This document shows positions 22,478 through 33,010 of a DNA stretch of 64,000 nucleotides, piece by piece. Source of the DNA: Serripes groenlandicus (taxonomy: Eukaryota > Mollusca > Bivalvia > Cardiida > Cardiidae); contig JASEVX010000012.1 in assembly GCA_031761405.1 (NCBI GenBank), positions 22,933,723 to 22,997,722 of the forward strand, read 5' to 3'. How positions within the stretch are numbered: position 1 is the first letter of the stretch; every line of letters begins with the position of its first letter. The position numbers and the translations under genes were made by a program. A model generated the notes under the pieces. The model had not been told where the DNA came from, ran no database searches, and was given only the letters and a program-made list of their open reading frames with translations.

Positions 22478-23467
22478 CAGACGTTCCCCCCCCCCCCCCC
22501 CCCCCCCCCCCCCAAACTGTTTCCTCCCTGTAGACGTTTCCTCCCTAAACCATTTCCTCCCAAGACGTTTCCCCCCCAAAGTTATATACCTGTAGACGGT
22601 TCCCTCCAAAAATGATTTTGACACAAAATATGTGACATAGTGTTAAAATATTGATGAATTTGATCTAAAATGAATGTAACAGTTTATTAAATGTATTATT
22701 TGATAGTTTCATTACAATTATTTCATTTAATAAACTGTTACATTCATTTTATTGAAACGTAATTATACAATATATACATATTAACAGCAAAAATAAATCC
22801 TTAGGTCAAGTTTGAAAATGTCAAAATATGTTACCAAAGAAGAAAAATGAATATAATTTCTGTCCACTGCTGTTGTTAAATTCCAAGTTTAAAATGTCTA
22901 TCTTGAGACTTTAATTTAAAAGATGGCAATATTACAAAAGTTGAAACTTAAAAATGCATCTGCTTTTAAATATATACAATATATACATATTTACAGAGAA
23001 AAAATTCTGAAGTATTTTAAGGAAGATTAAAAATATCATCTATCTTAATATGACAAAAATATCTAAAATAATTGCACCTTAACTAATCACAGTCACATAC
23101 ATCACATAGTATTACTGTCTTCATCATGATTATAGAGTCACTACAGCCGTGTGATCTGGACCACTGCATGGCTGACTCGGACCTACAGCATCACACACAG
23201 GTCCAATTGAAGTACTTGGCACACTCAGCCAACAAGGTTCCGGTCTCAATGTCCTTATCACGGTACTGCTGCTATTCAAAACCCTTAACAAAGTGTAATT
23301 ACATTTAAACTAAATATATAAAACTATTCATACTTGTTTATCTAGACTACTATAAGGTGTAGTGACCCCTCTCACATTATATATATATAATGCTACTGCA
23401 GACGTTTCCTCCCCAATTTTTTGGGGGAAACGTCTTGGGAGGAAACGGTTTGGGGGAGAAACGTCTG
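22478..23467. mobile_element. 990 bp element with GTTTCCTCCC-rich terminal inverted repeats and an internal perfect hairpin
   Basis: The left end carries CAGACGTT, a C-run (22487-22513), AAACTGTTTCCTCCC and AAGACGTTTCCCCCC. The right end is the complement (GGGGGAAACGTCTTGGGAGG, AAACGGTTTGGGGGAG, AAACGTCTG). Inside, 22668-22755 has 27 bp perfect arms (AAAATGAATGTAACAGTTTA and on) around a roughly 30 nt loop. No credible ORF. It is GC-skewed at its ends, unlike its surroundings. Confidence 0.6.
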
Positions 23468-23941
23468 TCATTCCTTCTGTTCTGTGCAAAGCGAGCTTGG
23501 ACAAGCTATGTCAAATGTCAAGGTCACATTTGCTATAATGTTCCGTAAGAGACGACATGCTTTAGGCGAATTCCTTCATACATCAAACAAAGGTTTAGTG
23601 TCGAGGGGGCTTGATTGGAAGAGTTAGCATGTCGCTGCTCAAGGCCACAGATGCTATGCATATTTTTCAGTAACTACCTTAGCCTCGTTTCAAATTCAGA
23701 TTGAATATATAAAAACAAAGGCAGGGCAAAGGTCGATGTCACAGTTGCTGTAATTAAATAGCATACCATGTGTAAGAAATGATGTCATCACTTTAGCACT
23801 TCAAATTGAGACCGAAATTCCTTCATACTTCATGAAGAGGTTAAGTATATTAAGGGAGTTTGGATGAGATTGCAAGGTTTAGTGTCGAGGGAGGATAGAC
23901 ACGTTTGCATATCACCGACATAAATCAAACGTCAATATGCC

Positions 23942-23966
23942 CAGGGACCGTGTATAACAGGGATAC
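23942..23966 (+). repeat. P-type transposon left terminal inverted repeat
   Basis: CAGGGACCGTGTATAACAGG and GATA. Its first 17-18 bases recur exactly in the 31 bp motif at 30056. Confidence 0.7.
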
Positions 23967-23989
23967 GCGTCGACGAAAATATCGATTAA

Positions 23990-24074
23990 ATCTCGGACTT
24001 CGCGAGATTTCGCGAGAACTCTAGCGGTGGCCTCATTTTACCGTCGCCATCTTTACGAATACATTGGGCAAAAG
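23990..24074 (+). promoter_or_regulatory. TATA-less promoter and non-coding first exon of the transposase gene
   Basis: CGCGAGATTTCGCGAGA (24001-24018) holds two half-copies of the TCTCGCGAGA promoter element. GTCGCCATCTTT (24043-24054) is a YY1-type site as found at many TATA-less starts. A donor AAAG/GTATGA follows at 24075. CpG is dense here and almost absent around it. It lies within 130 bp of the transposon end, so it belongs to the element. The start site itself cannot be read from sequence. Confidence 0.5.
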
Positions 24075-24371
24075 GTATGATATTTTATTTCACTTGATTG
24101 ACTTTAATAGAGTACAAAAACATAATTTTTAATTTAATGAATGTCAGCATTAAGAATCATAGGATATATAATTGAGAAAATCTTTTTAAAAATGATCGTT
24201 TTAAGGCTAAGTTTGGTTGCGACAATCATTGGAAAATTGTAAACAAAGGAAGTTGATAAATTTCAATCGATGGCGAAGCGAGAAACATCACATTGTTACG
24301 GACGATAAATGGTTGGAATAAGGTTCAAATTTCATGGTTAATTGCTCAAAAGATAAATAGATTATATAACT

Positions 24372-25136
24372 GTGTATCTTAATCATTTATAATGTCCCAC
24401 TTGTCATTTTTATTGTTTTATTTGTGTCCTGAATTCGCCTCGTTTTGCTCGTTTTGCTCTATTGCATCAATTTGTAATCAAAACTTCTCGGCCATCAAGA
24501 AAAACTTGTCTACATTGAAAAACACTTTTCATGTCCTAACTGCATAAACAAATGATAAAGTATTATTTTCCAAGAAGTTGAGATGCTATAAAGTGTACGT
24601 TTATCATTAATAATGTATAACTTGTCTTTTTAAATGTTTTATTCATGTTTTGAATTTGCCCTATTTTGCTCTATTGCATCAATTTGTAATCAAACTTCTC
24701 AGCCATCAAGAAAAACTTGTCTACTTCGAAAAATAGTTTTCAAGTATCTACTGCATCAAAAACTGTTAAAGTATTATTTTACAAGAAGTTGAGATGCTAT
24801 AAAGTGTACCTTTATCATTAATAATGTATAACTTGTCTTTTTAAATGTTTTATTCATGTTCTGAATTTGCCCTATTTTGCTATTTTACATCAGTTCTTAA
24901 TAATCAAGGAAAACATGTCTATTTTGAGACACAGTTTTCAAGTCTCTACTGCATCACAAAAGGATAAAGTATTATTTTACAAGAAATGTTTTATTCATGT
25001 TCTGGATTTGCCCTATTTTGCTATTTTACATCAATTCATAATCACAGCCAACTAAGGAAAACATGTCTACTTTGAGACACAGTTTTCATGTCTTTACTGC
25101 ATCAAATAAGGATTTAATATCAATTTACAAGAAGTG
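24372..25136 (+). repeat. about 3.5 tandem copies of a roughly 210-225 bp unit in the transposase first intron
   Basis: Units start near 24372, 24601, 24811 and 24987 (the last lacks its beginning). Shared words: TTATCATTAATAATGTATAA, TTGCCCTATTTTGCT, AAGTATTATTTTACAAGAAG. Copies two and three are the most alike. Confidence 0.75.
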
Positions 25137-25349
25137 CAGCTGTTATCTATTGTGAATAGAAACTAAAACCATTTATACATATTTATCTAAAAACTAATAC
25201 ACATTTTGTATTCATGAACAGCATACATGCATTATAAAATTCCAAGCCCACACATTCTATAAGAACATTTGGTGAACATACACATAACAATGACAACAAG
25301 GCGAGTATTGTTTTGTGAAATGGCTAAATAAATTTATTTTTCCTTTTAG

Positions 25350-25500
25350 ATCAAATAAATATAATCCAGCCTCAAAAGGAAAATGGGTCGAATTAGTCAT
25401 AGAAAAAGGATTGGACGTAGAAAACGCACCAAAAAGCACCTCTCTCAGCCTCAAGGTTCAGTCAAAGACACATTTCAAGAGCTTAACTATACAAACCAAG
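25350..25500 (+). CDS. transposase exon 2 (start codon at 25383)
   Basis: Acceptor TCCTTTTAG, donor CAAG/GTATTTC. 33 nt of leader, then ATGGGTCGAATTAGTCATAG. 39 codons plus one base, basic, with no THAP signature. The overlapping ORF starting at 25315 in another frame does not continue into the core. Confidence 0.6.
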
Positions 25501-28500
25501 GTATTTCAAACAGATTTCTTTCATTTCCCCATAACTCATTAACTGCAGTGCATAGTGTCATCCTCTTGCGGTGACATCGATATATCTGTCACAGTGTATG
25601 CATATGCTTGTGTCTGTCAGCAGTTCTCATTACTTGTGTTATATTATGAGTACAAGTATCCGCCGTGGTCGAGTGGTTAGCGTCAGGGATTTGAAACCTG
25701 ATGTCACAGGTTCAATCCCCAGTCGCTGCACATTTTCTAGCCTTTTTCGTGATATAACTGAAATAATGTTGAAAACGGCTTAAACCCCCAAATAAAACAC
25801 TTAAATACTTTGAGTTTTGAGTACTTAAGCAAAATGGTCAGTACGAGTACTTTCTGTGTACTCTATTAGTACTTCCACACATGATAATGATGAGTGTAAA
25901 ACATTAATTCATATTAACAACAAATAGGACAGGCTTTTGTAGAAATACCGAACTGTAATCTACAGTACAATCAACCAGTATCTTTTGTATTGTAAATGTA
26001 AACAGATACCTGTATACAAATTATGCATAGTGATAATAGCAATCAATTATTGGATTATCACTTTTTCAAACAGGCATATTTTATTTTCACAAATTGGTGA
26101 ATAGAGTCATACTTTAATTGGTGTTTTAGCTAAAGCAAGCTTACAGAACTTGATTTGTAGACCACTTTGTAGTTTCATTTGTAAATATGAACTTTAATGT
26201 ATCAGACTATCAGTCATGTCAAAACAGGGACAATATAATACACGGTTCCTGGTCAAAATAAGCTGATTTCTGAAAGCCACTGCAGCAGACGGCTTTTAAA
26301 AACAGCAATTTTCTCTTTTGTCAAAATAGTTTAAACTTTTTTCAGAAAATATATCTTCATAGAGATTTTCTGTGATTTTGCCTAGATCTTTTCAAAGTCG
26401 TCTGCTGCAAATTTGCTTTATGTGGGAAGGCTTAAATGTTTGACAAATTGACGGAAATACAAACATTTGTGAATTTTTGAAAATTCTTCAAATTGCAGGA
26501 GTTGAGTGTCACTTAGTATGTTGATGATTACTAGTGAGCTTAAAGTAAGTAACTTACCAGGAAACTATGCGATATAATCAGAAAATTGTTAAAGGCTGCA
26601 TAAACACAATATCAAAATGTGTACAAAATGTGTACAACACACACCTGATCAGAAACGGTTTAAAAAGTCGAAACATCTTACTTTTGATTGGTGGAAACTA
26701 ACTTTTAATGTTAAATACTGTTCATTATTTTCAGAGTCCTATGAAAGTGATGAGTACTTCAGATGTTGTTTTGAATCACTTGGAGAAATAGATGGGGAAA
26801 TAGATGGGAAAAACCATGAGGGGAAAAACACAGATGGTTCTGACTATGCTGATGAGTACTACATAATTCTGGACAGAGTGTATGAGGATTTCACTCATCC
26901 TGCTGTGAGTGAGTCTCATTACACGAGTTTGAAAAATGTCTGCAAATCTGATCTACAAGCTTACAGAGAATTTTGTTGTTTGACAACCTCATCAATGTTA
27001 CAGTACATTCAGTGCTATGAGTCAACTTATAATCCTGTGGTTAAGACATGTGTTACAATTGACAAACACTTTTGTGTAAATGTGTCCGTACATGGTAAAC
27101 ATGTGAATAAGAGCCATGAACTCTGGGGTTTGATTCCACGTATTTGCTTCACAGTAGAACATGTACAGTCAGCTTTGAATGTTATCTTGGCTTACAGCGT
27201 CTGTCCTGGGAATCAAGATGAACAGTTTCAAGGCCTTGTTCCTGCCAGATCATTTCTGGATTCAGCAGATGATGACAGGGCAGGTTATCAGGAAAGAATT
27301 GTAGTGTCAACAGTAAGGAGTTCAAATTGCTCACTTCTAATTAAAAATTCTAGGTGTAAATGCTGCTGTACATACCGTAGAACACTAACAAAGTCTTTAT
27401 GGCGACAAAAGGAGAGGGTTGCTACACCTAAGAGGGATTGGCTCAATTCAAAAATGGGAAACAAATCAATGTCAGCCTCACAAAAAACTGAAAAGCTGAG
27501 ACAGTTGAAAACATATACCAATTCACTGAAAAGTGAAAATGCAAAGCTACAGAGGCAGTTAAAAAAACACATACACAAATATGGAGTTAAGTTATCTGAA
27601 CGTGATAGTGTAGAAATGAATCGGATCATGTCAGAATCTGAAGAAACCATCAGAACTGTATATCCAGATCAAAACTCAATACAAAGACTATTTTGGGAAC
27701 AGCAGCTTAAACAGTCTAAACTGCAAAATAAAAAGAACATGAAATGGCACCCAATGATTTTGAAGTGGTGTATTTACTTGAAAAGTAAATCTTCGTCAAC
27801 ATATGATGCTCTCCGAAAGACTGGCTTCATACATCTTCCCAGTGAACGGACTCTTTATGACTATTCACATGTGCTTTCCAAAGGTGTAGGATTTCAAGAT
27901 GACGTTATTTGTCATCTTCAACAGGAAGTCGAACCCTACTCCGAGGAACATCAAAAGATAGTTGGAATCCTTCAAGATGAAATTAAGATCAAGAGTGACT
28001 TGGTGTACGATAAACACTCAGGAGAGTTGGTAGGCTTTGTTGACCTAGATACCATTGGAAATGAGATACGCAACATAGACCAGTGTCTAAAAAAAGAAGG
28101 AAACACCTTGGCTAAATATGTTCTAGTAATAATGGTTCAGGGAATGTCGACTAAACTGAAATACCCTCTAGCCCACTTCGCAACAAATGGAGTTTTGTCA
28201 GATCAGCTTTTCACTATACTTTGGAAGGCTGTTGAAATCCTTGAGATAGATGTTGGCCTGACAGTACTGTTCATCACTAGCGATGGAGCTTCCCCAAATA
28301 GGCGGTTTATAAGATTACATGGGCAAGGAAACGATACCGTGTACAGAGCTCAAAATATTTTTGCCAGTGAACCCCGTTACATATATTTCATTTCTGATCC
28401 TCCTCATCTAATCAAAACAACAAGGAATAATTTTTCAAATTCATTTTCGCACAAGAAGTCCAAAAAATTGTGGAAAAATGGCCAAGACATTTCATGGATG

Positions 28501-29172
28501 AGTATTGTTAGACTTTATGATGAAACATGCTCTGGGGTTTATAGACTTTGCCCAAAACTGTCACGGAACCATGTTGACTTGAAGTCATTTAATTATATGA
28601 AGGTGAATTTGGCAGCTCAAGTTATGAGCTCAACAGTAGCCAATGCTCTTGAAATAACTTATGGTGGTCAATATGCAGAAACAGTTAAATTTATCCGCCA
28701 TATGGACAAATTCTTTGATATCATGAACACAAGAAATTTTGGTGAGTCAATCAGAAAAAGAAATGACAATGTAAAACCATTTGTAGATATTGAAGATGAA
28801 AGGTTAGTTTACTTGAATGAAGAATTTCTAGAGTATTTTGAGGACTGGGATCGAGAGATTTTTACGCGGCCAGGAAACTTTAAAAAGTCGGAAAGAAATA
28901 TGATGAAACTCAGTTATCAAACATTGGAAGGACTAAAGTTTACAGTTAAATCTGTGACGGAATGCATCAAGTTTTGTTTAAAAAGTGGAATGCCATTCGT
29001 TCTCACAGATAAGTTTAATCAGGATGCTATTGAGCAGCATTTTGGAATGCACAGAGCAAGCTGTGGTTCTAATACAAATCCAACATTAGAATTTAGATCA
29101 ATTCAACTGTTCCCTTCAAAAACAGAGAATTGTTGGATCACAAGCATTGGCTCCTATGCGAGGAAATACTAA
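25383..29172 (+). CDS. P-element/THAP9-like transposase, two coding exons
   Basis: Exons 25383-25500 and 26735-29172 join in phase (one base plus two) to 851 residues. The start ATG has an in-frame TAA 21 bp before it. Order: a short basic N-terminus (HRKRIGRRKRTKK), a Cys-rich middle (RCKCCCTYRR, about residue 246), a coiled coil (KLRQLKTYTNSLKSENAKLQ), then the RNase-H-like core: LVGFVDLD (Asp476), SDGASPNR (Asp556), FISDPPHLIK (Asp594, His597), NQDAIEQHFG (Glu806). This is the acidic and DPxH pattern of P-element transposases (family knowledge). They cut DNA in the nucleus and use GTP as cofactor. No THAP zinc finger is visible. From about 29087 the frame is broken (see the next entry but two), so the annotated C-terminus is probably wrong. 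Confidence 0.8.
25663..25795 (+). repeat. tRNA-headed SINE copy (Ser/Leu-like head)
   Basis: CCGTGGTCGAGTGGTTAGCG (A box) and CACAGGTTCAATCCCCAG (B box) are in tRNA-like spacing. The body reads GATATAACTGAAATAATGTT. There is no closed cloverleaf with a matching 3' end, so it is a SINE, not a tRNA gene. It sits in the transposase intron. Confidence 0.65.
26226..26246 (+). repeat. internal copy of the transposon right-terminus motif
   Basis: CAGGGACAATATAATACACG resembles the right terminus CAGGGACAATATATACAGGG. It lies in the transposase intron; it could be an internal binding site or a decayed scar. Confidence 0.35.
26735..29172 (+). CDS. transposase exon 3 (catalytic core)
   Basis: Acceptor TTATTTTCAG at 26725-26734. 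The same frame is open upstream to 26617, but that part (CTKCVQHTPDQ) lies before the acceptor and is probably intron. All catalytic motifs are in this exon. Confidence 0.75.
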
Positions 29173-29233
29173 AAGACGTCTTGAACTTCAGATGGATGAT
29201 ACACCGCTTCTTAAGAAGAGGAGACAACGATAA
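29087..29233 (+). pseudogene. frameshifted C-terminal tail of the transposase
   Basis: Frame 0 leaves the family pattern just after NTNPTL. In the +1 frame the sequence reads DQFNCSLQKQRIVGSQ, then ALAPMRGNTKRRLEL and a basic end KKRRQR, stopping at 29231-29233. APxRGNxRxR is the usual end of P/THAP9 transposases. A stop (29087-29089) limits the shift to 29087-29096: one base too many or two too few. Either a real inactivating mutation or a sequence error. Confidence 0.65.
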
Positions 29234-29546
29234 ACATCTTTACCCGTGCAGAAATGAGTGTATTGTGTTGTAAATATTTGAGGTTTAAACCGTTTATTCA
29301 ATTGTTCGAGAGAGAAAAAATGCTGTAAAATCAACTTTAATTTATGACTGAAAAATTGTTGAAAGCGGTGTTAAACACAAATCTATCAATTAACTATCTG
29401 CTTTTGAGACAATTTGCTACATTTCCTGTAACGTTTTTTTAAAAGGGCCGACTAAGGAAAAAACACAAGTTAAACTTTCATGATTCTATCTTTATTCTGA
29501 ATTCAAATTATACAAGATAAGCAGTTGGGTTATTTCATAGCAGACC

Positions 29547-29754
29547 TTAACCCTTTCCCACCTGCAGACTCATTTTGACGCATATATGCAGAAGATGACT
29601 TTTGAAAACATTGTGGCCAAAGTTGAAATTGCTTATGCTGAGCAATTTCTCCTTTGGTCACCATGTTTTCAAATTTATGGAGATTTTTCAGGTTTTTTTC
29701 ACTATGTTTTCAAAGTCACATGTTGCGGATTTGTTGTATGTGGGAAAGGGTTAA
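29547..29754. repeat. TTAA-type palindromic MITE inside the P-type transposon
   Basis: TTAACCCTTTCCC to GGGAAAGGGTTAA, inserted downstream of the transposase. The 96-codon ORF over 29586-29876 is repeat-derived. Confidence 0.7.
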
Positions 29755-29772
29755 AATCAATGCAACCTAGGG

Positions 29773-30025
29773 TTGAATATATAGTAAATTGTTATCAATT
29801 GCCCTTTAACACATTCAGAGGCTTTCTGATGCCTCTGCAGCAGGCTTTTCGCAAAGACATTGTGGCAAAAAGATAATTGCTCATAATGAGCAATTTTTGC
29901 CTTTTGCCACAATGTTTTTAACTTCAGTAAATAATTGTTTCATTTATATAGTTTCCATATTTTTGACTTAATGTTTTCAAATTCGTCCGCTGTAGATTTG
30001 TTGTATGTGGGAAAGGGTTAAAGCA
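29773..30025 (+). repeat. 253 bp direct duplication, copy 1
   Basis: Contains a MITE copy. Repeated at 30165-30417 with the same length and only a handful of differences (CATTCAG/CATACAG, TTTTCG/TATTCT, GTATGTG/GTTTGTG). Confidence 0.85.
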
Positions 30026-30055
30026 AGAAAGGGTTAAAACCAATTCAACCTAGGG

Positions 30056-30086
30056 CAGGGACCGTGTATAACATATATTGTCCCTG
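30056..30086. mobile_element. 31 bp P-type excision-scar candidate with perfect 8 bp target duplication
   Basis: CAGGGAC-N17-GTCCCTG. The first 17 bases equal the left end of the 9.5 kb transposon and the last 14 equal its right end. ACCTAGGG flanks it directly on both sides (30048-30055 and 30087-30094). Confidence 0.7.
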
Positions 30087-30164
30087 ACCTAGGGACAGAT
30101 TCCTTGATGAAAAAACATAAAAAAATTATGTACATTGATCAGACAAGGGTTTCTTTGGCATATT

Positions 30165-30417
30165 TTGAATATATAGTAAATTGTTATCAATTGCCCTTTA
30201 ACACATACAGAGGCTTTCTGATGCCTCTGCAGCAGGCTATTCTCAAAGACATTGTGGCAAAAAGATAATTGCTCATAATGAGCAATTTTTGCCTTTTGCC
30301 ACAATGTTTTTAACTTCAGTAAATAATTGTTTCATTTATATAGTTTCCATATTTTTGACTTAATGTTTTCAAATTCGTCCGCTGTAGATTTGTTGTTTGT
30401 GGGAAAGGGTTAAAGCA
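30165..30417 (+). repeat. 253 bp direct duplication, copy 2
   Basis: Partner of 29773-30025, ending 35 bp before the stop codon of the minus-strand gene. The short ORF at 30089-30304 (-) is repeat-derived. Confidence 0.85.
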
Positions 30418-30451
30418 CAATCTTTTGCAAACCAGTTGATATATCTATGTT

Positions 30452-31464
30452 CTAATTACTACTAGATTTTTCCTTCAGGACTGCTCGGAGAGCCTTTTTG
30501 TTGTTTATGTCTGTTATTGCTGTAGTTTTAAATTTCCGGGCCCAGGCATGTCCTCTTACAGTCAGGAATAGGTTGACACATTTCTCTAAGAAAAACTCTG
30601 CATATTCTCCAGATATTATTTTTTGAAGATAATGACGTACCAGGACGTTAGACATTACTTTTTCAACTAAGACAGCCTTGTTCAGAGTATCTTTACCAAC
30701 ATGAGTCTCGTCAATTCCTTCACGGCAGATGTTTTCAAACTGTCTTACGAGTAAGAAAAAATTGTCACTTGCAAACTTTAACCCACCGCGATTCACTTTT
30801 TCAGTCCATTCATTGTATTTAGTGACAAAGGTTTTTTCACTGTTGTTTTCATTGCGCATTGCATTTTCAATTGCCTCATGAAAGGCTTCTTGTATTGATA
30901 AATTTTTCTCTTTCGCACATTTTCTTGCAAGAACATTCATCAAATATCCACTTATATAATAGAGAACTTGCTGATCATTATGGGAAATGTTAATCTCACA
31001 GTTTTCCTTCTTTTCTTCATATGAGTTAGACTTGTTTTTCACTATTACATTCATTAGGCCATGACACAGAACACCATAAAACTGCCTAGTCTTAATGGAT
31101 ATTGGTTGAACTATATCGCTGAAGGCAGACAGAGTATCTTGATCTGCTGATAGGCTATATAAGTTTGAAAATAGCACTTCATTGTCAAAGTCTGCTGTAG
31201 CATCAACCTCCTCCATGATGTTCTTAAATTGTGGCAGTAATAGAGACTGAACCTTCTCATATATATGTGAGCTTGCTAAAATTCCTTCCGAAATATCAAT
31301 AATGTTTTTACCATGAACTGATGACGTCTTTCTTAGTGAATTGCTGCTGATAATTTCTAAGCTTGTACCTAATGCACTGTGAAAGTTTTTATCAAAATCA
31401 CTGTCCACTTGAAATGGTCTTGCATTCAAATGTTCAGAGGGGGACTTTATTCTGTAGTCTGAAA
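30452..31464 (-). CDS. accessory gene exon 2
   Basis: 1013 nt, open throughout, stop TAG at 30454-30452. The frame runs above the TTG at 31429 up to the acceptor (SDYRIKSPSEHLNARPFQ), so 31429 is not the start. Confidence 0.65.
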
Positions 31465-32751
31465 CTGTAAATATATCCAGTTTAAATAAATGTGTATATA
31501 TGTATATTACTATCCCAATTTAGCAGTAGCCTACTTTGAAAACACACAGAGGTCACCAATGTTTTCAACACTATTCAAGACTTACACTTGAATGTATACA
31601 GGTTTCCCATATTTTTTCAAAGTTGTTTGTTGTAAATTTGTTGTAGTGGGAAAGGGTTAAGTTAAGCAGAGGTATAGATAAAGCGCGTTTTGCATGTTCT
31701 AAAATCCTTATTTGACCATCAAACCCTATGTTGTTGGTGCTTAGACGATGATTTTGAGTACTACAACATATGGCTTGCTTTGTCAATACCAGATAAAATA
31801 TGGGGAAAGAGCTCCTTATCTGGACCTGGTTAGTGTTAAGAAATTATAAAATAATATTTTAAGAATTGTTTGAAATGATTGCTGGGAAACAACTGTGAGC
31901 AACTTTATAAAATTTAGCTTTAATATAATGATTATTGTGAAGAATATATTGGAACCTTTTCTCATTGAGAGGTATTTATCTAAGGATTACCTTGCAAATT
32001 ATAAATAAAAGTATGTCACTGTATACTGTATGGGTTATTTCTTGTCCTGGTGTTAAGTATATTGATTGATTTGGGTTTAACGCTGTTTTCAACAAATTTT
32101 CAGTCATATCACACAGCCAATTCACCTATTCATGTGTTTCCTGTTTTCTCACACCAGTTATCCACAAAACAATCCTTCCAAGCTACTGGCTGCTTTTCCA
32201 CATATACGGTTAGACCACGAATGACGCTTGTCACAATGACTATTGTCAAATTGGCCGAGCTGGGGTTCGAACTCACAAACCCTGGATTGACAGGCTGTGT
32301 CGCTACCGACTGCGCTATCGGGGCTCGGCTGGTGTTATATATAAGTTTATGAATTGAATCAGCAGTTAGTTGTAAGGCTTGATTTACCTTGAATGAATCC
32401 TATCCTGCTATTAGTTATGATTCTACATTTGCAACCGGAAGTGTAGATCATGCACTCTGATCAACATCTGCTGTCTTTGCTTTTAAGTTTTACCAAGAAA
32501 AAAAAGCATTTACCTCGTATATTGGTTGCGCCATGTTTTGCTTTTAAATGTCCTCGTATTCCTGACATGGATACATATTTCTTGTCACAGCTGTCACAAG
32601 TATACACATAAGTTTTATCCTGCTTTAATTTTTTACACTTTGGCAGTCCCTCATTATCGGAACATTCAATGTCACTACAAGTATATTCTCCAAGCAAAGT
32701 TTCTAAATCAAGATCATGAAAATTAATGAAGTCGTGTTTACTGTAAGCCAT
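30452..32751 (-). CDS. C2H2 zinc-finger accessory protein of the P-type transposon, two exons
   Basis: Exon 1 (32751-32514) ends G/GTAAAT; exon 2 (31464-30452) follows TTTACAG. The phases match (1+2), giving about 416 residues. The N-terminus is acidic. One C2H2 finger lies at about residues 51-75 (CDSC, 12 residues, H, 4 residues, H). The C-terminal two thirds is helical, with LYYISGYLMNVLARKC, VNRGGLKFASDNFFLLV and a LTVRGHAWARKFK end. The YISGY and RGGL pattern resembles tails I associate with THAP9-like and other transposon proteins (weak recollection). The gene converges on the transposase and lies inside the same inverted repeats, so a role in end binding or regulation is plausible but inferred. 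No catalytic motif is seen. Confidence 0.65.
32514..32751 (-). CDS. accessory gene exon 1 with C2H2 finger
   Basis: ATG at 32751, 79 codons plus one base. It encodes MAYSKHDFINFHDLDLETLL, the acidic CSDIECSDNEG, and the finger TCDSCDKKYVSMSGIRGHLK. Reading on into the intron gives FFFLVKLKSKDS, which is not protein-like. Confidence 0.65.
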
Positions 32752-32840
32752 TTTGACTAATAAGTGAATGGCGAAGAGATCTTGCCTTAATCTTTATACT
32801 TAATTTGTGGCAATCAAATTTTAATTATGTCGTTATTTCT

Positions 32841-33006
32841 TTGGGAAAATTAAAACATAAATGAAAATAATAATAGATCAAAGGCGAAAAGTAAAACATC
32901 TTGTAATTAAGGTCAATCAACAAATTAATATAAAACTTAACAAGCTTTTAGGATTAACACCTCCCTCCCGCTATCGGATCAACAGCAACCAAACTGCGAA
33001 ACTCGG
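32841..33006. repeat. promoter-proximal direct repeat, copy 1
   Basis: About 165 bp repeated at 33011-33163. Shared words: CATCTTGTAATTAAGGTCAA and CTCCCTCCCGCTATCGGATC, then AACAGCAACCAAACTGCGAA. It starts 90 bp upstream of the accessory gene ATG. Confidence 0.85.
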
Positions 33007-33010
33007 AACT

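Noticed and set aside
23126..23308. ORF inside the C-rich TIR element, and a short open stretch on its minus strand
   Set aside because: Less than 70 codons, no splice support, no recognisable domain.
25663..25740. True tRNA genes here and near 34728, 39437, 45600
   Set aside because: A and B boxes are present, but the acceptor stems do not close and the same heads occur with SINE bodies.
26617..26734. ATG at 26617 as the transposase start
   Set aside because: A good acceptor at 26734 and a phase-matched upstream exon make this stretch likely intron.
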